Part shown: positions 8,548-18,401 of the stretch, in pieces
How positions within the stretch are numbered: the stretch's first letter is position 1
How the letters are laid out: each line of letters opens with the position of its first letter
Source: Betaproteobacteria bacterium
GTDB lineage: Bacteria; Pseudomonadota; Gammaproteobacteria; Burkholderiales; Rhodocyclaceae
Reading direction: 5' to 3'
Length of the DNA stretch: 64,000 bases
NCBI GenBank assembly: GCA_016720065.1
Contig: JADJXY010000002.1
Span: 2,307,001-2,371,000, forward strand
The notes under the pieces: model-generated
The model's database searches: none
What the model was told of the DNA's origin: nothing
What the model saw: only the letters and a program-made list of their open reading frames with translations
Translations under genes and position numbers: made by a program

Positions 8548-9104
8548 TACACTGCTCCGTGCACTTCGCGCTTGGCGTTGTTGGTCGTCTTCATGGCCTC
8601 GTCGACAGAGAGGGACGGATACTTGTACTTGAAGCCCTGGAAGGCGTTGAAGACCGTCACCACCTTGTCGCCGGCGCCCTGACCCTTGAAGTCGCCCTTT
8701 TCCAGCGCGGCGAGGTCGATCAGTTCGTTCCAGCACAGGCCTTCGGTGAGGGGGACGAAAGCCACCGTGGCACCGTTGATGACCGAGATGAAGGGCTTGG
8801 GGATGTTGACCGTGAACATCACGGCGACCGAGGCCGGGTTCAAGTCGGCACCGAATTTCTCCATGAACGCGGGCCAGTGCTGGAGCTCTTCCAGGGAACC
8901 GGAGATCAGCTTGAGTTCCTCGCCCTTGGTCAACACGATGGCCTGCTTGAAGAGGGCGTGGGGCGGCTTGCGGCGCCCCTGGTCATCGGCGACCTCGCCT
9001 TCCACCAGGACCAGCTCGCCGCGGTAGGCCTCCCAGCCTTCGCCGCTGGCGGCTTCACGAAAATTGGCATTGAAGAAGTAAGGTTCGTAATGATCGAGCA
9101 GCAT
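8547..9104 (-). CDS. Unknown protein of the nif-regulated SIR2/hemerythrin operon
   Basis: 185 residues, family not recognised. It starts MLLDHYEPYFFNANFREAA after a clear GGGAGA. Soluble and mixed alpha/beta in appearance, with no signal peptide, membrane segment or cysteine cluster (one Cys, in GLCWNELID). The end (EAMKTTNNAKREVHGAV) is basic. It is 35 nt downstream of the SIR2-like gene and overlaps hemerythrin by 1 nt, so it is certainly co-expressed with both. Confidence 0.75.
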   Translation of the reverse strand: MLLDHYEPYFFNANFREAASGEGWEAYRGELVLVEGEVADDQGRRKPPHALFKQAIVLTKGEELKLISGSLEELQHWPAFMEKFGADLNPASVAVMFTVNIPKPFISVINGATVAFVPLTEGLCWNELIDLAALEKGDFKGQGAGDKVVTVFNAFQGFKYKYPSLSVDEAMKTTNNAKREVHGAV

Positions 9105-9139
9105 GGGTTTTCTCCCTGTTTATGAATGTCTGAAGACTC

Positions 9140-9976
9140 TCAGGCCGGCACGGCGGCGCCGATGAATTCGAAGATGTCGGCCTCGAGGATCTCGAGGCCG
9201 ATGCGCTTGCAGAAGCGGCGTTCCTTGTCCGTGGGGCTGGGGATGAAAACCCAGCCGGCCGGTTCGGCGGCGCTGTAGATCATGTCGGCCATGACCATGC
9301 GTTCCGTATCACGGTTGAGGCGCAGGCCCATCAGCAGGTATTGCTTGCCCTTGCGCAGGCTCTTGACCTCCGGCGGAATGGAGAAGCCCCCCATCAGCTC
9401 GGTGATGAAATCCACGTAGTCGGCGTCGGAAGCGATATAGACCGGCTCCGGCCGGGGCGTGCCCATGGGCTTGAAGAGGATGGGCAGAGCCGGGTTGATG
9501 ATCTCGGCCGACTGATAGGCCGCGCCGTCCCAGAAGTACTGTTTGTAGCGGAAGGCGGTGCCGCCGATGCGGGCGATGCCGACGATCAGATTGTGGGGAA
9601 AGTCGGCGTAGGAATCCTGGAGCTGGGTGTCCCGGTTGATGTCGATGACGTAGGGAGGCGCGATGCCCTTCAGCCATTCGTGGAAGGCGCCGCGGGTCCA
9701 CTGGGTTTCGCCGTAGGTGCGGGTGAGGAACTTGGTGACCGTGCTGCGGCCGCGCTTGAGTTCGACGTTCATGGCAGCCCGGGGAAACTCGTACATGAGC
9801 TTGGGCGCCATGGGCCTGCCGTCGTTCATGGCATAGATGAGGGAATCGCTGTCGGCGGGAATGGGGGCGCCGGTGGCGGCATTCTTCACGTCGGCGAGGA
9901 CGCCGGGGCCAAGATAGGGGACGATGCTGCCGTCCTTGAGGCCGGCCAGCAGTTTTGCGCTGAGTTCTGGGGTCAT
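9140..9976 (-). CDS. SIR2-like domain protein, nif-regulated
   Basis: 278 residues from the ATG at 9976. SIR2-type Rossmann motifs appear in order: SIVPYLGPGVLADV (nucleotide loop), PYVIDINRDTQLQ (in place of the usual TTNYD), PILFKPMGTP and YLLMGLRLNRDTE. The SIR2 catalytic His is not obvious. Family members bind NAD and act as deacylases, ADP-ribosyltransferases or NADases. First gene of an operon with the unknown protein and hemerythrin, 34 nt downstream of a sigma-54-like promoter. An NAD-linked role beside DraT/DraG is possible but inferred. Confidence 0.72.
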   Translation of the reverse strand: MTPELSAKLLAGLKDGSIVPYLGPGVLADVKNAATGAPIPADSDSLIYAMNDGRPMAPKLMYEFPRAAMNVELKRGRSTVTKFLTRTYGETQWTRGAFHEWLKGIAPPYVIDINRDTQLQDSYADFPHNLIVGIARIGGTAFRYKQYFWDGAAYQSAEIINPALPILFKPMGTPRPEPVYIASDADYVDFITELMGGFSIPPEVKSLRKGKQYLLMGLRLNRDTERMVMADMIYSAAEPAGWVFIPSPTDKERRFCKRIGLEILEADIFEFIGAAVPA

Positions 9977-10009
9977 GGCTGTGCTCTGGAAGGGGAACAC
10001 AAGCCTTTG

Positions 10010-10025
10010 AGCAAATTCCACGCCC
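10010..10025 (-). promoter_or_regulatory. Sigma-54-type promoter for the SIR2-like operon
   Basis: On the - strand the sequence reads GGGCGTGGAATTTGCT: GG and GC are separated by exactly 10 nt, and TTGCT matches the -12 element. The -24 side (GGCGT instead of GGCAC) is imperfect. It ends 33 nt before the start codon at 9976. Confidence 0.6.
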
Positions 10026-10075
10026 ATCCGGCGACTACGCAGTGGCGGGGGTTTACGCCGCCCCGACTCAGCGAT

Positions 10076-10091
10076 TGTCAGGTTTGTTACA
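10076..10091. promoter_or_regulatory. NifA upstream activator site (TGT-N10-ACA)
   Basis: TGTCAGGTTTGTTACA fits the NifA consensus exactly and lies about 60 bp upstream of the sigma-54-like promoter, a normal distance for looping activation. It is in the 318-base gap between the SIR2-like gene and nfeD, where nothing else was recognised. Confidence 0.65.
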
Positions 10092-10294
10092 GGAGCCAAC
10101 GACGGAGGTGCGACAGCCCTCCCTCACACAACACCCCCATTTCTTCATCATGGCGAGCCGAAAGCCGCCACATGCCGCTATAGTTCTTCCCATCGCCGAA
10201 TAGTCCGAGTTCTGCGCTTGCCAAGCGCTCGCCTATTCACAGAAGCGTAACCGCTTGGCCCAACGAAAGGAGTTATCCATGGAGAACGCATACG

Positions 10295-10738
10295 ATGGGC
10301 TTTGAATGGTGGGTCTGGATCGTCGGGGGCATTTCCCTGGCCTTGGTGGAGCTTCTGCTTGCCTCTTTTTTTATCCTCTGGTTCGGCATGGGGGCACTCC
10401 TGGTCGGCCTCATCACCCTGGCGTGGCCGGAAATCTCCCTCACCGCCCAGCTTGCCACATGGACCGGGGCTTCCCTGGCGATGGTGGTGCTCTGGTTCCG
10501 GATCTTCAAGCCGGGCTTCCAGAAGACGAAGGCGGGGACGGCCGCCGGCGACGTGATTGGCGAGATCGGCCTGCTGGTGGCCGATGTGCAGCCCTTCGCC
10601 CGGGGTCGGGTGCGCTTTCAGCGCCCCATCCTGGGCACCGACGAATGGGCGTGCATGGCGGATACAGCGATCGCCGCCGGCGAACGAGTCAGGCTGCTTT
10701 CGGTAGAGGGCAGCTACCTGAAGGTTGAAAAATCATGA
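10295..10738 (+). CDS. NfeD-family membrane protein
   Basis: 147 residues: two to three hydrophobic helices in the first 70 residues, then a soluble OB-fold-like NfeD C-terminal domain (GEIGLLVADVQP, GRVRF, WACMADTAIAAGERVRLLSVEGSYLKVE). NfeD proteins partner with SPFH proteins, as here with the next gene. A 9-codon frame (10279-10305, MENAYDGL) with its own AAGGAG overlaps the nfeD start and could couple its translation. Not obviously linked to nitrogen fixation. Confidence 0.85.
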   Translation: MGFEWWVWIVGGISLALVELLLASFFILWFGMGALLVGLITLAWPEISLTAQLATWTGASLAMVVLWFRIFKPGFQKTKAGTAAGDVIGEIGLLVADVQPFARGRVRFQRPILGTDEWACMADTAIAAGERVRLLSVEGSYLKVEKS

Positions 10739-10752
10739 ATGGAGATTTCGGT

Positions 10753-11613
10753 ATGAGTGCAGGTTTTATCGTTGTCGTTGCCCTCCTGGTGTTCGCGATC
10801 GTCACCCTGGCCAAGGGCGTGCGTATCGTTCCCCAGGGCGAGGAATGGATCGTCGAACGGCTCGGCAAGTACCACGGCACCCTCAAGCCCGGCCTCAACA
10901 TCCTCATCCCCTACCTGGACAACGTGGCCTACAAGCTGGTCACCAAGGACATCATCCTCGACGTCCAGGAACAGGAGGTCATCACCCGGGACAACGCGGT
11001 GATCCTCACCAACGCCATTGCCTTCGTCAAGGTGACCGACCCGGTCAAGGCGGTGTACGGCGTGACCGACTTCGCCGAAGCCATCCGCAACATGATCATG
11101 ACCACCCTCCGCTCGATCGTCGGCGAAATGGAACTCGACGCCGCTCTCTCCTCCCGGGACCAGATCAAGGCCCGGCTCAGGGAAAGCATCGCCGACGAGG
11201 CAATCGACTGGGGCCTGGCGGTAAAGTCGGTTGAGATCCAGGACATCAAGCCCTCCCCTTCCATGCAGAAGGCCATGGAACTGCAGGCCGCCGCCGAGCG
11301 AGAGCGGAAGGCGGCGGTGACCAAGGCCGAGGGGGCCAAGCAGGCGGCCATTCTCGAAGCCGAAGCCCGCCTGGAGTCCGCCAAGCGCGATGCCGAGGCC
11401 CGGGTCACCCTCGCCGACGCATCGGCCCAGGCCATCCGCAAAGTGACCGAGGCGGTCGGCACCGAGCCGGGCCCCATGATGTACCTGCTGGGCGAGAAAT
11501 ACATCGCCTCCCTGGAACATATGGGAGCATCGGACAACGCCAAGCTGGTGGTGCTGCCGGCCGATCTGCAGGAGGCTGTACGGGGCCTGGTTGGCCGCGT
11601 CGCCGGTAGGTGA
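10753..11613 (+). CDS. SPFH/stomatin-family protein (QmcA-like)
   Basis: 286 residues from the ATG at 10753, chosen because GGAG lies 8 nt upstream; an ATG at 10735 overlapping the nfeD stop is possible. An N-terminal membrane anchor (FIVVVALLVFAIVTLAKGV) precedes the SPFH domain (QGEEWIVERLGKY, PYLDNVAYK, MTTLRSIVGEMELD) and a charged Ala/Glu/Lys-rich coiled coil around residues 180-235. Such proteins oligomerise in membrane microdomains with NfeD. Confidence 0.9.
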   Translation: MSAGFIVVVALLVFAIVTLAKGVRIVPQGEEWIVERLGKYHGTLKPGLNILIPYLDNVAYKLVTKDIILDVQEQEVITRDNAVILTNAIAFVKVTDPVKAVYGVTDFAEAIRNMIMTTLRSIVGEMELDAALSSRDQIKARLRESIADEAIDWGLAVKSVEIQDIKPSPSMQKAMELQAAAERERKAAVTKAEGAKQAAILEAEARLESAKRDAEARVTLADASAQAIRKVTEAVGTEPGPMMYLLGEKYIASLEHMGASDNAKLVVLPADLQEAVRGLVGRVAGR

Positions 11614-11652
11614 CACTGAGTCCGCTACGGCCCAACCGCCCGCCTTCCTTGG

Positions 11653-12480
11653 TCACAGAGTCGACAAAGTCACCTCGACCGCCCCGCCAACCACCAGAAA
11701 TTCGTCCTCCCCTTGCAGCACCCCAGGCAGCAGCCCGCAGTGGAAGAATATCTTGGCCAGGGGAATCTCCGCCGCCAGGATGTAGTCACCGAATTCGCAG
11801 GCCCGCTCCCGGCTGCAGGTGAAGGAATTGAGATTGTTGAGCAGGACGACCTGTCGCCCGTGGCCGCCCTTCTCCAGTACCTCATGGTCCGCCATGCGAT
11901 TGACGCCGCGGTAGAGGGTGACATGGCGCGCGCCGGGGTGCCGCTGCTGCAGCGCATACTGGCAATAGGTGTAGACGAGGTCGAGCTGGGCCTCCAGCGC
12001 GTTGGTGCCGTAGAGGCCCTGGGCCCGCATCTCTTCATAGCGGCGATAGGCTTCGCCCGTGGGGTCGCGCAGGGAATCCCGGTGAAAGCGCGGGGTGAGG
12101 CCGAAGCGGGATTCCACCCAACCCTTGAGCACGGCCCCCTCCCGGCTGTCGGCATCGAAGCTCCAGCCGCGCAGCACCTTGATGTAATTGGCCTTGGCCC
12201 GCTTTTTCGAGCGGCCGGTCAGTCCCATCTCTTCCAGCCATTCGAGCTGGAAGCGCACCGTCATGTAATCACGAAAGACCTCCGGCCCAGCAGCAGGCTC
12301 CGCCGCTTCCAGGCGCTGGAACAGATCCCGGTGCAGCTCGGCCACGCCGTCGAGGAGTAACGGCGTCGGATGGCGCTGGTAGGTCAGCCCTCCCAACACC
12401 ACGGCCGGCAGGTTGCAGCGATTGATGGGGAGACGCGCTGCCCGGGGCAGCGATGCCTTGTAGTCACCCCTACAAAGCAT
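11653..12480 (-). CDS. draT: DraT, NAD-dinitrogen-reductase ADP-ribosyltransferase
   Basis: 275 residues from the ATG at 12480, close to the usual DraT length. The N-terminal LPINRCNLPAVVLGGLTYQRHP and the YRGVNRMADHEVLEK and LNNLNSFTCSRERACEFGD segments match the family. DraT transfers ADP-ribose from NAD to an Arg of NifH when fixed nitrogen or darkness/energy stress signals arrive, switching nitrogenase off; DraG at 3964-4950 reverses it. It is divergent from nifH. No good RBS is visible at the ATG, and its first codons contain the NifA site serving nifH. Confidence 0.92.
   Translation of the reverse strand: MLCRGDYKASLPRAARLPINRCNLPAVVLGGLTYQRHPTPLLLDGVAELHRDLFQRLEAAEPAAGPEVFRDYMTVRFQLEWLEEMGLTGRSKKRAKANYIKVLRGWSFDADSREGAVLKGWVESRFGLTPRFHRDSLRDPTGEAYRRYEEMRAQGLYGTNALEAQLDLVYTYCQYALQQRHPGARHVTLYRGVNRMADHEVLEKGGHGRQVVLLNNLNSFTCSRERACEFGDYILAAEIPLAKIFFHCGLLPGVLQGEDEFLVVGGAVEVTLSTL
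12459..12474. promoter_or_regulatory. NifA upstream activator site for nifHDK
   Basis: TGTAGTCACCCCTACA is a perfect TGT-N10-ACA, about 100 bp upstream of the nifH sigma-54 promoter. It lies inside the first codons of draT as annotated, so NifA binding and draT expression may interfere. Confidence 0.85.
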
Positions 12481-12572
12481 AGGGGAATTGTCGGAAGTCT
12501 CCACGCCCGCCGGCGCGGGAGAAAAATCGCTTTTCACTGGATATTCAATGGTTTGGTGTCTGTCAGCCCACC

Positions 12573-12588
12573 TGGCACGCAACGTGCA
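12573..12588 (+). promoter_or_regulatory. Sigma-54 promoter of nifH
   Basis: TGGCACGCAACGTGCA carries the -24 TGGCAC and -12 GC elements with the required spacing. The nifH start codon is 66 nt downstream, after AAGGAG. Confidence 0.9.
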
Positions 12589-12654
12589 GAAGGGGAGGTG
12601 CGACTCTCACTGATTCCTTCGCAAATCGACTGACAGACACAAGGAGATTACACC

Positions 12655-13534
<880 letters not shown>

Positions 13535-13536
<2 letters not shown>

Positions 13537-13654
13537 TTTCGTGCCATGACGCCGGTGACTTTGTCGACCTCGCCTTGCTGTGCCACTCGCCTTGCTGTGC
13601 GACTCGCACTGTCTGCGGCTCGTCTTCGCGTCACCGGCGCCCTGTCCCGAAATC
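13535..13654. repeat. Hairpin element between nifH and nifD, same core as the 90-bp array
   Basis: The middle reads GACTTTGTCGACCTCGCC and later CGGCTCGTCTTCGCGTC, the core found in the array at 2429-2985, with an internal duplication of CTCGCCTTGCTGTGC. The arms are different from that array but complementary to each other: GCCGGTGAC with GTCACCGGC, and outermost GATTTCG (overlapping the nifH stop) with CGAAATC. A stable stem-loop here could set the nifH:nifDK mRNA ratio. Confidence 0.8.
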
Positions 13655-13718
13655 GCACTGAATCACCCGTTCAACCAGCACGCCGGCCACAGATTGGTGG
13701 CGGCGTCAGGAGGAAAAA

Positions 13719-15194
13719 ATGACGACTCTGTCTCGTGAAGAAACCGACGCCCTCATCGCCGAGGTGCTCGAGGTTTATCCGGAAAAAGCCAAGAAGGACC
13801 GCGCCAAGCACCTCGCGTCCAACGACGTTTCCGTTGAACAATCCAAGAAGTGCATCACGTCCAACCGCAAATCCCTGCCCGGCGTCATGACCATCCGGGG
13901 CTGCGCCTACGCCGGTTCCAAGGGCGTGGTCTGGGGTCCGATCAAGGACATGATCCACATCTCCCACGGCCCCGTCGGCTGCGGCCAGTATTCCCGCGCC
14001 GGTCGCCGAAACTACTACGTCGGCACCACCGGCGTCGATACCTTCGGCACGATGAATTTCACCTCCGACTTCCAGGAGAAGGACATCGTCTTCGGCGGCG
14101 ACAAGAAGCTGGCCAAGCTGATCGAGGAGATCGAACAGCTCTTCCCGCTGCACAAGGGGATTTCGGTCCAGTCCGAATGCCCCATCGGCCTCATCGGTGA
14201 CGACATCGAGTCCGTCTCCAAGAAGGCTGCCGTCGCCCTCGACAAGCCAGTCGTGCCGGTGCGTTGCGAAGGTTTCCGCGGCGTGTCGCAGTCCCTCGGC
14301 CACCACATCGCCAACGATGCGATCCGCGACTGGGTGCTCGACAAGCGCGACGGCGCCGCCTACGAATCGACACCCTACGATGTGGCCATCATCGGCGACT
14401 ACAACATCGGCGGCGACGCCTGGGCGACCCGCATCCTCCTCGAAGAGATGGGTCTGCGCGTCGTGGCTCAGTGGTCCGGCGACGGCACCATCGCCGAGAT
14501 GATGAACACGCCGAAGGTCAAGCTGAACCTGTTGCACTGCTACCGTTCGATGAACTACATCTCCCGGCACATGGAAGAGAAGTACGGCATTCCCTACCTG
14601 GAATACAACTTCTTCGGCCCGACCAAAATCATCGAATCCTGCCGCAAGATCGCCGCTTTCTTCGACGACAGCGTCAAGGCCAAGACCGAAGCCATGATCG
14701 CCCGTTATCAGCCGATGATGGACGAGATCATTGCCAAGTACAAACCGCGTCTGCAGGGCAAGAAGGTCATGCTCTACGTCGGCGGCCTGCGTCCGCGTCA
14801 CGTCATCGGCGCCTACGAAGACCTCGGCATGGAAGTCATCGGCACCGGCTACGAGTTCGCCCACAACGACGACTACGACCGCACGATCAAGGAAATGGGC
14901 GATGCCACCCTGCTCTACGACGACGTCACCGGTTTCGAACTGGAAGAGTTCGTCAAGCGTCTCAAGCCCGACATGGTCGGCTCCGGCATCAAGGAAAAGT
15001 ACATCTTCCAGAAGATGGGCATTCCGCTGCGCCAGATGCACTCCTGGGACTACTCCGGTCCGTACCACGGCTACGACGGCTTCGCCATCTTCGCCCGTGA
15101 CATGGACATCGCCCTCTCCAATCCGACCTTCAAGAACCTGGTTCCGCCCTGGAAGAAGGTCGCTGAAGAAACGGCTGAAAAGCAGGCTGCCTGA
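13719..15194 (+). CDS. nifD: Nitrogenase MoFe protein alpha chain NifD
   Basis: 491 residues. P-cluster cysteines lie in GCAYAGSKGVVWGP, GPVGCGQYSRAGRRNYY and QSECPIGLIGDD. FeMo-co is held by the Cys in NLLHCYRSMNY and the His in MHSWDYSGPYHG. These mark a molybdenum nitrogenase alpha subunit rather than VnfD/AnfD. AGGAGG precedes the ATG. Confidence 0.98.
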   Translation: MTTLSREETDALIAEVLEVYPEKAKKDRAKHLASNDVSVEQSKKCITSNRKSLPGVMTIRGCAYAGSKGVVWGPIKDMIHISHGPVGCGQYSRAGRRNYYVGTTGVDTFGTMNFTSDFQEKDIVFGGDKKLAKLIEEIEQLFPLHKGISVQSECPIGLIGDDIESVSKKAAVALDKPVVPVRCEGFRGVSQSLGHHIANDAIRDWVLDKRDGAAYESTPYDVAIIGDYNIGGDAWATRILLEEMGLRVVAQWSGDGTIAEMMNTPKVKLNLLHCYRSMNYISRHMEEKYGIPYLEYNFFGPTKIIESCRKIAAFFDDSVKAKTEAMIARYQPMMDEIIAKYKPRLQGKKVMLYVGGLRPRHVIGAYEDLGMEVIGTGYEFAHNDDYDRTIKEMGDATLLYDDVTGFELEEFVKRLKPDMVGSGIKEKYIFQKMGIPLRQMHSWDYSGPYHGYDGFAIFARDMDIALSNPTFKNLVPPWKKVAEETAEKQAA

Positions 15195-15332
15195 GTTTCA
15201 GGAATTGGGAAACGGGACACGGCGGCGTGTGATTGCGGACTTCGCGTCCTTCATGCGCCCCGGTTCCCCGGCCCCGGATCATCAACCTTGCGCCCGGCTC
15301 TGCAGATTGGCGGAACGGGCAAGGAGATAGCA

Positions 15333-16901
15333 ATGCAAACCGCAGACAAGATCAAGCCCTGTTATCCGCTGTTCCGCGACGATGACTACAAGAAGAACCT
15401 GGCCGAGAAGCGCGTCCAGTTCGAGGAAGGTCACGGTCCGGACAAGGTGTGGGAAACCTTCATGTGGACCACCACCCAGGAATACCAGGATCTCAACTTC
15501 CAGCGCGAAGCCCTGACCGTCGATCCGGCCAAGGCCTGCCAGCCCCTCGGCGCCGTCCTCTGCGCCTCCGGCTTCCACAAGACCCTGCCCTACGTGCATG
15601 GCTCCCAAGGTTGCGTCGCCTACTTCCGCACCTACTTCAACCGTCACTTCAAGGAACCGTGCTCCTGCGTCTCCGACTCCATGACGGAAGATGCAGCCGT
15701 GTTCGGCGGCCAGAAGAACATGTTCGACGGCCTGGAAAACGCCAAGGCCATCTACAAGCCGGACATGATCGCCGTCTCCACCACCTGCATGGCCGAAGTC
15801 ATCGGGGACGACCTCAACGCCTTCATCAACAACTCGAAGAAGGCCGGTCACATTCCGCAGGACTACCCGGTTCCCTTCGCCCATACCCCGTCCTTCGTCG
15901 GTTCGCACACCACCGGCTGGGACAACATGGAAGAAGGCATCCTGCGCTACTTCACGCTGAACGCCATGGAAGGCAAGGTCGTCGGCTCGAACAAGAAGGT
16001 CAACATTGTTCCGGGCTTCGAAACCTACCTCGGCAACTACCGCGTCATCAAGCGCATGCTGGCCGAGATGGGCGTCGGCTACACCATGCTCTCCGATCCG
16101 ACCGATGTCTTCGACACCCCGGCCGACGGCGAATTCCGCATGTATTCCGGTGGCACGACGATGGACGAGGTCAAGGACGCGCCGAACGCCATCACCACGC
16201 TGCTGATCCAACCGGCCCAGTTGGAAAAGACGAAGAAGTTCGTCGAGAACACCTGGAAGCACGACATTCCGAAGCTCAACATCCCGATGGGTGTCGAGTG
16301 GACCGACGAGTTCCTGATGAAGGTCTCCGAAGTCACCGGCCAGCCGATCCCGGCTTCGCTGGAACTGGAACGCGGCCGCTGCATGGACCTGATCTCCGAC
16401 AGCCACGCCTGGCTGCACGGCAAGAAGTTCGCCCTCTACGGCGACCCGGACTTCGTCATGGGCATGGTCAAGATCCTGCTGGAAGTGGGTGCCGAGCCGA
16501 CCCACATCCTGTCCCACAACGGCAACAAGCGCTGGGGCAAGCAAATGGAGAAGCTGCTCGCCTCCAGCCCCTTCGGCACCCTGGGCAAGGTCTATGTCGG
16601 CAACGACCTGTGGCACATGCGCAGCCTGTGCTTCACGGACAAGCCTGACTTCCTGATCGGCAACAGCTACGGCAAGTACATCCAGCGCGACACCCGCCAC
16701 AAGGGTGAAGAGTTTGAAGTGCCGCTGATCCGTATCGGCTTCCCCATCTTCGACCGCCACCATCAGCACCGCGCCACCACCATGGGCTACGAAGGGATGA
16801 TGTCCGTGGTCACCCAACTGACGAACGCCGTCCTTGAGCAACTCGACAAGGAAACGATCGGCATGGGGACGACCGACTACAACTTCGACCTGGTCCGCTA
16901 A
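15333..16901 (+). CDS. nifK: Nitrogenase MoFe protein beta chain NifK
   Basis: 522 residues from the ATG at 15333 with AAGGAG upstream. P-cluster ligands appear in CQPLGAVLCASGFHKTLPY, HGSQGCVAYFRTYFNRHF and STTCMAEVIGDD. It forms the alpha2-beta2 MoFe protein with NifD, whose gene ends 138 nt upstream across a gap with no recognised feature. Confidence 0.98.
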   Translation: MQTADKIKPCYPLFRDDDYKKNLAEKRVQFEEGHGPDKVWETFMWTTTQEYQDLNFQREALTVDPAKACQPLGAVLCASGFHKTLPYVHGSQGCVAYFRTYFNRHFKEPCSCVSDSMTEDAAVFGGQKNMFDGLENAKAIYKPDMIAVSTTCMAEVIGDDLNAFINNSKKAGHIPQDYPVPFAHTPSFVGSHTTGWDNMEEGILRYFTLNAMEGKVVGSNKKVNIVPGFETYLGNYRVIKRMLAEMGVGYTMLSDPTDVFDTPADGEFRMYSGGTTMDEVKDAPNAITTLLIQPAQLEKTKKFVENTWKHDIPKLNIPMGVEWTDEFLMKVSEVTGQPIPASLELERGRCMDLISDSHAWLHGKKFALYGDPDFVMGMVKILLEVGAEPTHILSHNGNKRWGKQMEKLLASSPFGTLGKVYVGNDLWHMRSLCFTDKPDFLIGNSYGKYIQRDTRHKGEEFEVPLIRIGFPIFDRHHQHRATTMGYEGMMSVVTQLTNAVLEQLDKETIGMGTTDYNFDLVR

Positions 16902-17001
16902 ACCCCCTCCCCTTCAAGGGGAGGGCCGGGGTGGGGATGGGGTTTCGCCAGCGACTTCCGGCCCCATCCCCCTCCCAACCTCCCCCTTGAAGGGGGAGGC
17001 G
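16902..17001. repeat. Long inverted repeat between nifK and nifT
   Basis: CCCCTCCCCTTCAAGGGGAG and a downstream CCTCCCCCTTGAAGGGGGAG block are each palindromic and also pair with each other, as do GGGGATGGGG and CCCCATCCCC. This kind of repeat is widespread in GC-rich proteobacteria. It starts directly after the nifK stop and may protect or attenuate the transcript. Confidence 0.8.
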
Positions 17002-17017
17002 TTACAGGAGCATAACC

Positions 17018-17242
17018 ATGGCCAATATCATGATCCGTCAGGGCGAAAAGGGATTGACCTTTTATCTCCCCAAGCGCGACCTGGAAGCCTCCATCGAGTC
17101 CATCGAATTCGACAGCCCGGAGAAATGGGGTGGCGAACTGAAGCTGGACAACGGCGGCTCGTACTACATCGACCCCATCGCCAAGCCGCCCCGCCTGCCC
17201 ATATCCCTGCGCGCCAAGCGTCTTGGCGCTGCCGAGGACTGA
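17018..17242 (+). CDS. nifT: NifT/FixU family protein
   Basis: 74 residues. The start MANIMIRQGEKGLTFYLPKR and the central WGGELKLDNGGSYYIDP are diagnostic of NifT. The protein is conserved downstream of nifHDK but its function is unknown, and mutants in other bacteria show little effect. AGGAG precedes the ATG. Confidence 0.93.
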   Translation: MANIMIRQGEKGLTFYLPKRDLEASIESIEFDSPEKWGGELKLDNGGSYYIDPIAKPPRLPISLRAKRLGAAED

Positions 17243-17289
17243 GTTCCGCCACCTTACCCCTCCCCGATTTAGACGAAGGAGAAATCACC

Positions 17290-17481
17290 ATGGCAATGAA
17301 GATCGATCCCGACATGTGCACCGCCTGCGGCGACTGCAAACCGGTCTGTCCGACCAAGTCGATCAGCGCCGGCAAGGTCTTCTACAAGATCGATGCCGCC
17401 ACCTGCACGGAATGCGACGGCCACAACGATAGCCCGTTGTGCGTCGATGTCTGCCCGTCCGGCTGCATCAGCGCCGCCTGA
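17290..17481 (+). CDS. 2[4Fe-4S] ferredoxin (FdxN-type)
   Basis: 63 residues with both cluster motifs: CTACGDCKPVCP and CTECDG...CVDVCPSGC, the longer spacing in the second being typical of nif-linked FdxN-like ferredoxins. AAGGAG lies before the ATG. It stands between nifT and nifY in the nifHDK transcription unit, so it probably donates electrons to nitrogenase or to cofactor-assembly steps. Confidence 0.9.
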   Translation: MAMKIDPDMCTACGDCKPVCPTKSISAGKVFYKIDAATCTECDGHNDSPLCVDVCPSGCISAA

Positions 17482-17510
17482 TTCGGCACCAACCCACGCT
17501 CCGTTCGGGC

Positions 17511-17590
17511 TGAGCCTGTCGAAGCCCAGGGCAAACCGCCCTTCGACAGGCCTGTCCTGAGCCCAGTCGAAGGGCTCAGGGCGAACGGGC
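17511..17590. repeat. REP-like palindromic repeat pair
   Basis: A GTTCGGGCTGAGCCTGTCGA block faces its complement-like partner TCGAAGGGCTCAGGGCGAAC across a second CTTCGACAGGCCTGTCCTGA palindrome. Same family as 235-308. Confidence 0.8.
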
Positions 17591-17672
17591 ACCGGGAACT
17601 TGATCTGCCGAAGAGCCTTGAGCCGAGCGCCGCCCCTGGCGGCCTTCCGCTGAAAGTTCTCAGGGAGCCCCC

Positions 17673-18401
17673 ATGTCCACCACCCCCATTGCCTCCCGCG
17701 AGGCCGCCCTGCGCATCGCATTGGCTGCCCGCGCCCTCAACAACCTCGACGTCAAGGCTTTCGTCGGCGCCCTGATCGAGAAGCTCGAAGCGCCCCTCAC
17801 CGAAGCCAAGCTCAGCAAGCTCACGGTGGAGGATCTGCGCACGCTCCTGGCCGGCGACTTTGCCGAGCAGGGCTGCCATGTCGGCGTCGAGCCGGAACAA
17901 CTCAAGGAAACGGTGCGCCTCCTGTGGGGCCAAGGCATCGAGCACGGCGATTTTCCCGCCATCGAGGCCTACGCCGAGGGGGAGATGCCTGGATCGATCC
18001 GGGTCGCCGTCGCCGCCAACCGGGGCGAGAACCTCGATGGTCATTTCGGTTCCTGCGACCGCTTTCTGGTCTATCAGGTCGGGCAACTGGCCATCAAGCT
18101 GATCGACGTGCGCAGCACCGCCGAAGCCGATGGGGCCGAAGACAAGAACGCCGCCCGTTCCGCGCTGATCGGCGACTGCCAGATCGTCTACATCCAGTCT
18201 ATCGGCGGCCCGGCTGCCGCCAAGGTGGTGCGGGCCGGCGTCCATCCCATCAAGAAGCCCACCGGCGGCCCGGCCCGGGAGGTGCTCGCCGAACTGCAGG
18301 GCCGCCTGTCCTGCCCGCCCCCCTGGCTGGCCCAGATCATGGGGGTGCCATCGGCCTCCCTGGCCCGCTTCGAGAAAAACGTCGAGGAGGAGGAAGCGTG
18401 A
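17673..18401 (+). CDS. nifY: NifY/NafY-type FeMo-cofactor/apo-dinitrogenase binding protein
   Basis: 242 residues in two parts. Residues about 1-100 form the helical NafY-type N-terminal domain. From about 108, MPGSIRVAVAANRGENLDGHFGSCDRFLVYQV begins the NifX/NifB-type cofactor-binding domain with its conserved HFG. NafY/NifY bind apo-NifDK and FeMo-co and help insertion. NifY and NafY cannot be told apart from one sequence; the length is close to NafY. The stop overlaps the next start by 4 nt. Confidence 0.85.
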   Translation: MSTTPIASREAALRIALAARALNNLDVKAFVGALIEKLEAPLTEAKLSKLTVEDLRTLLAGDFAEQGCHVGVEPEQLKETVRLLWGQGIEHGDFPAIEAYAEGEMPGSIRVAVAANRGENLDGHFGSCDRFLVYQVGQLAIKLIDVRSTAEADGAEDKNAARSALIGDCQIVYIQSIGGPAAAKVVRAGVHPIKKPTGGPAREVLAELQGRLSCPPPWLAQIMGVPSASLARFEKNVEEEEA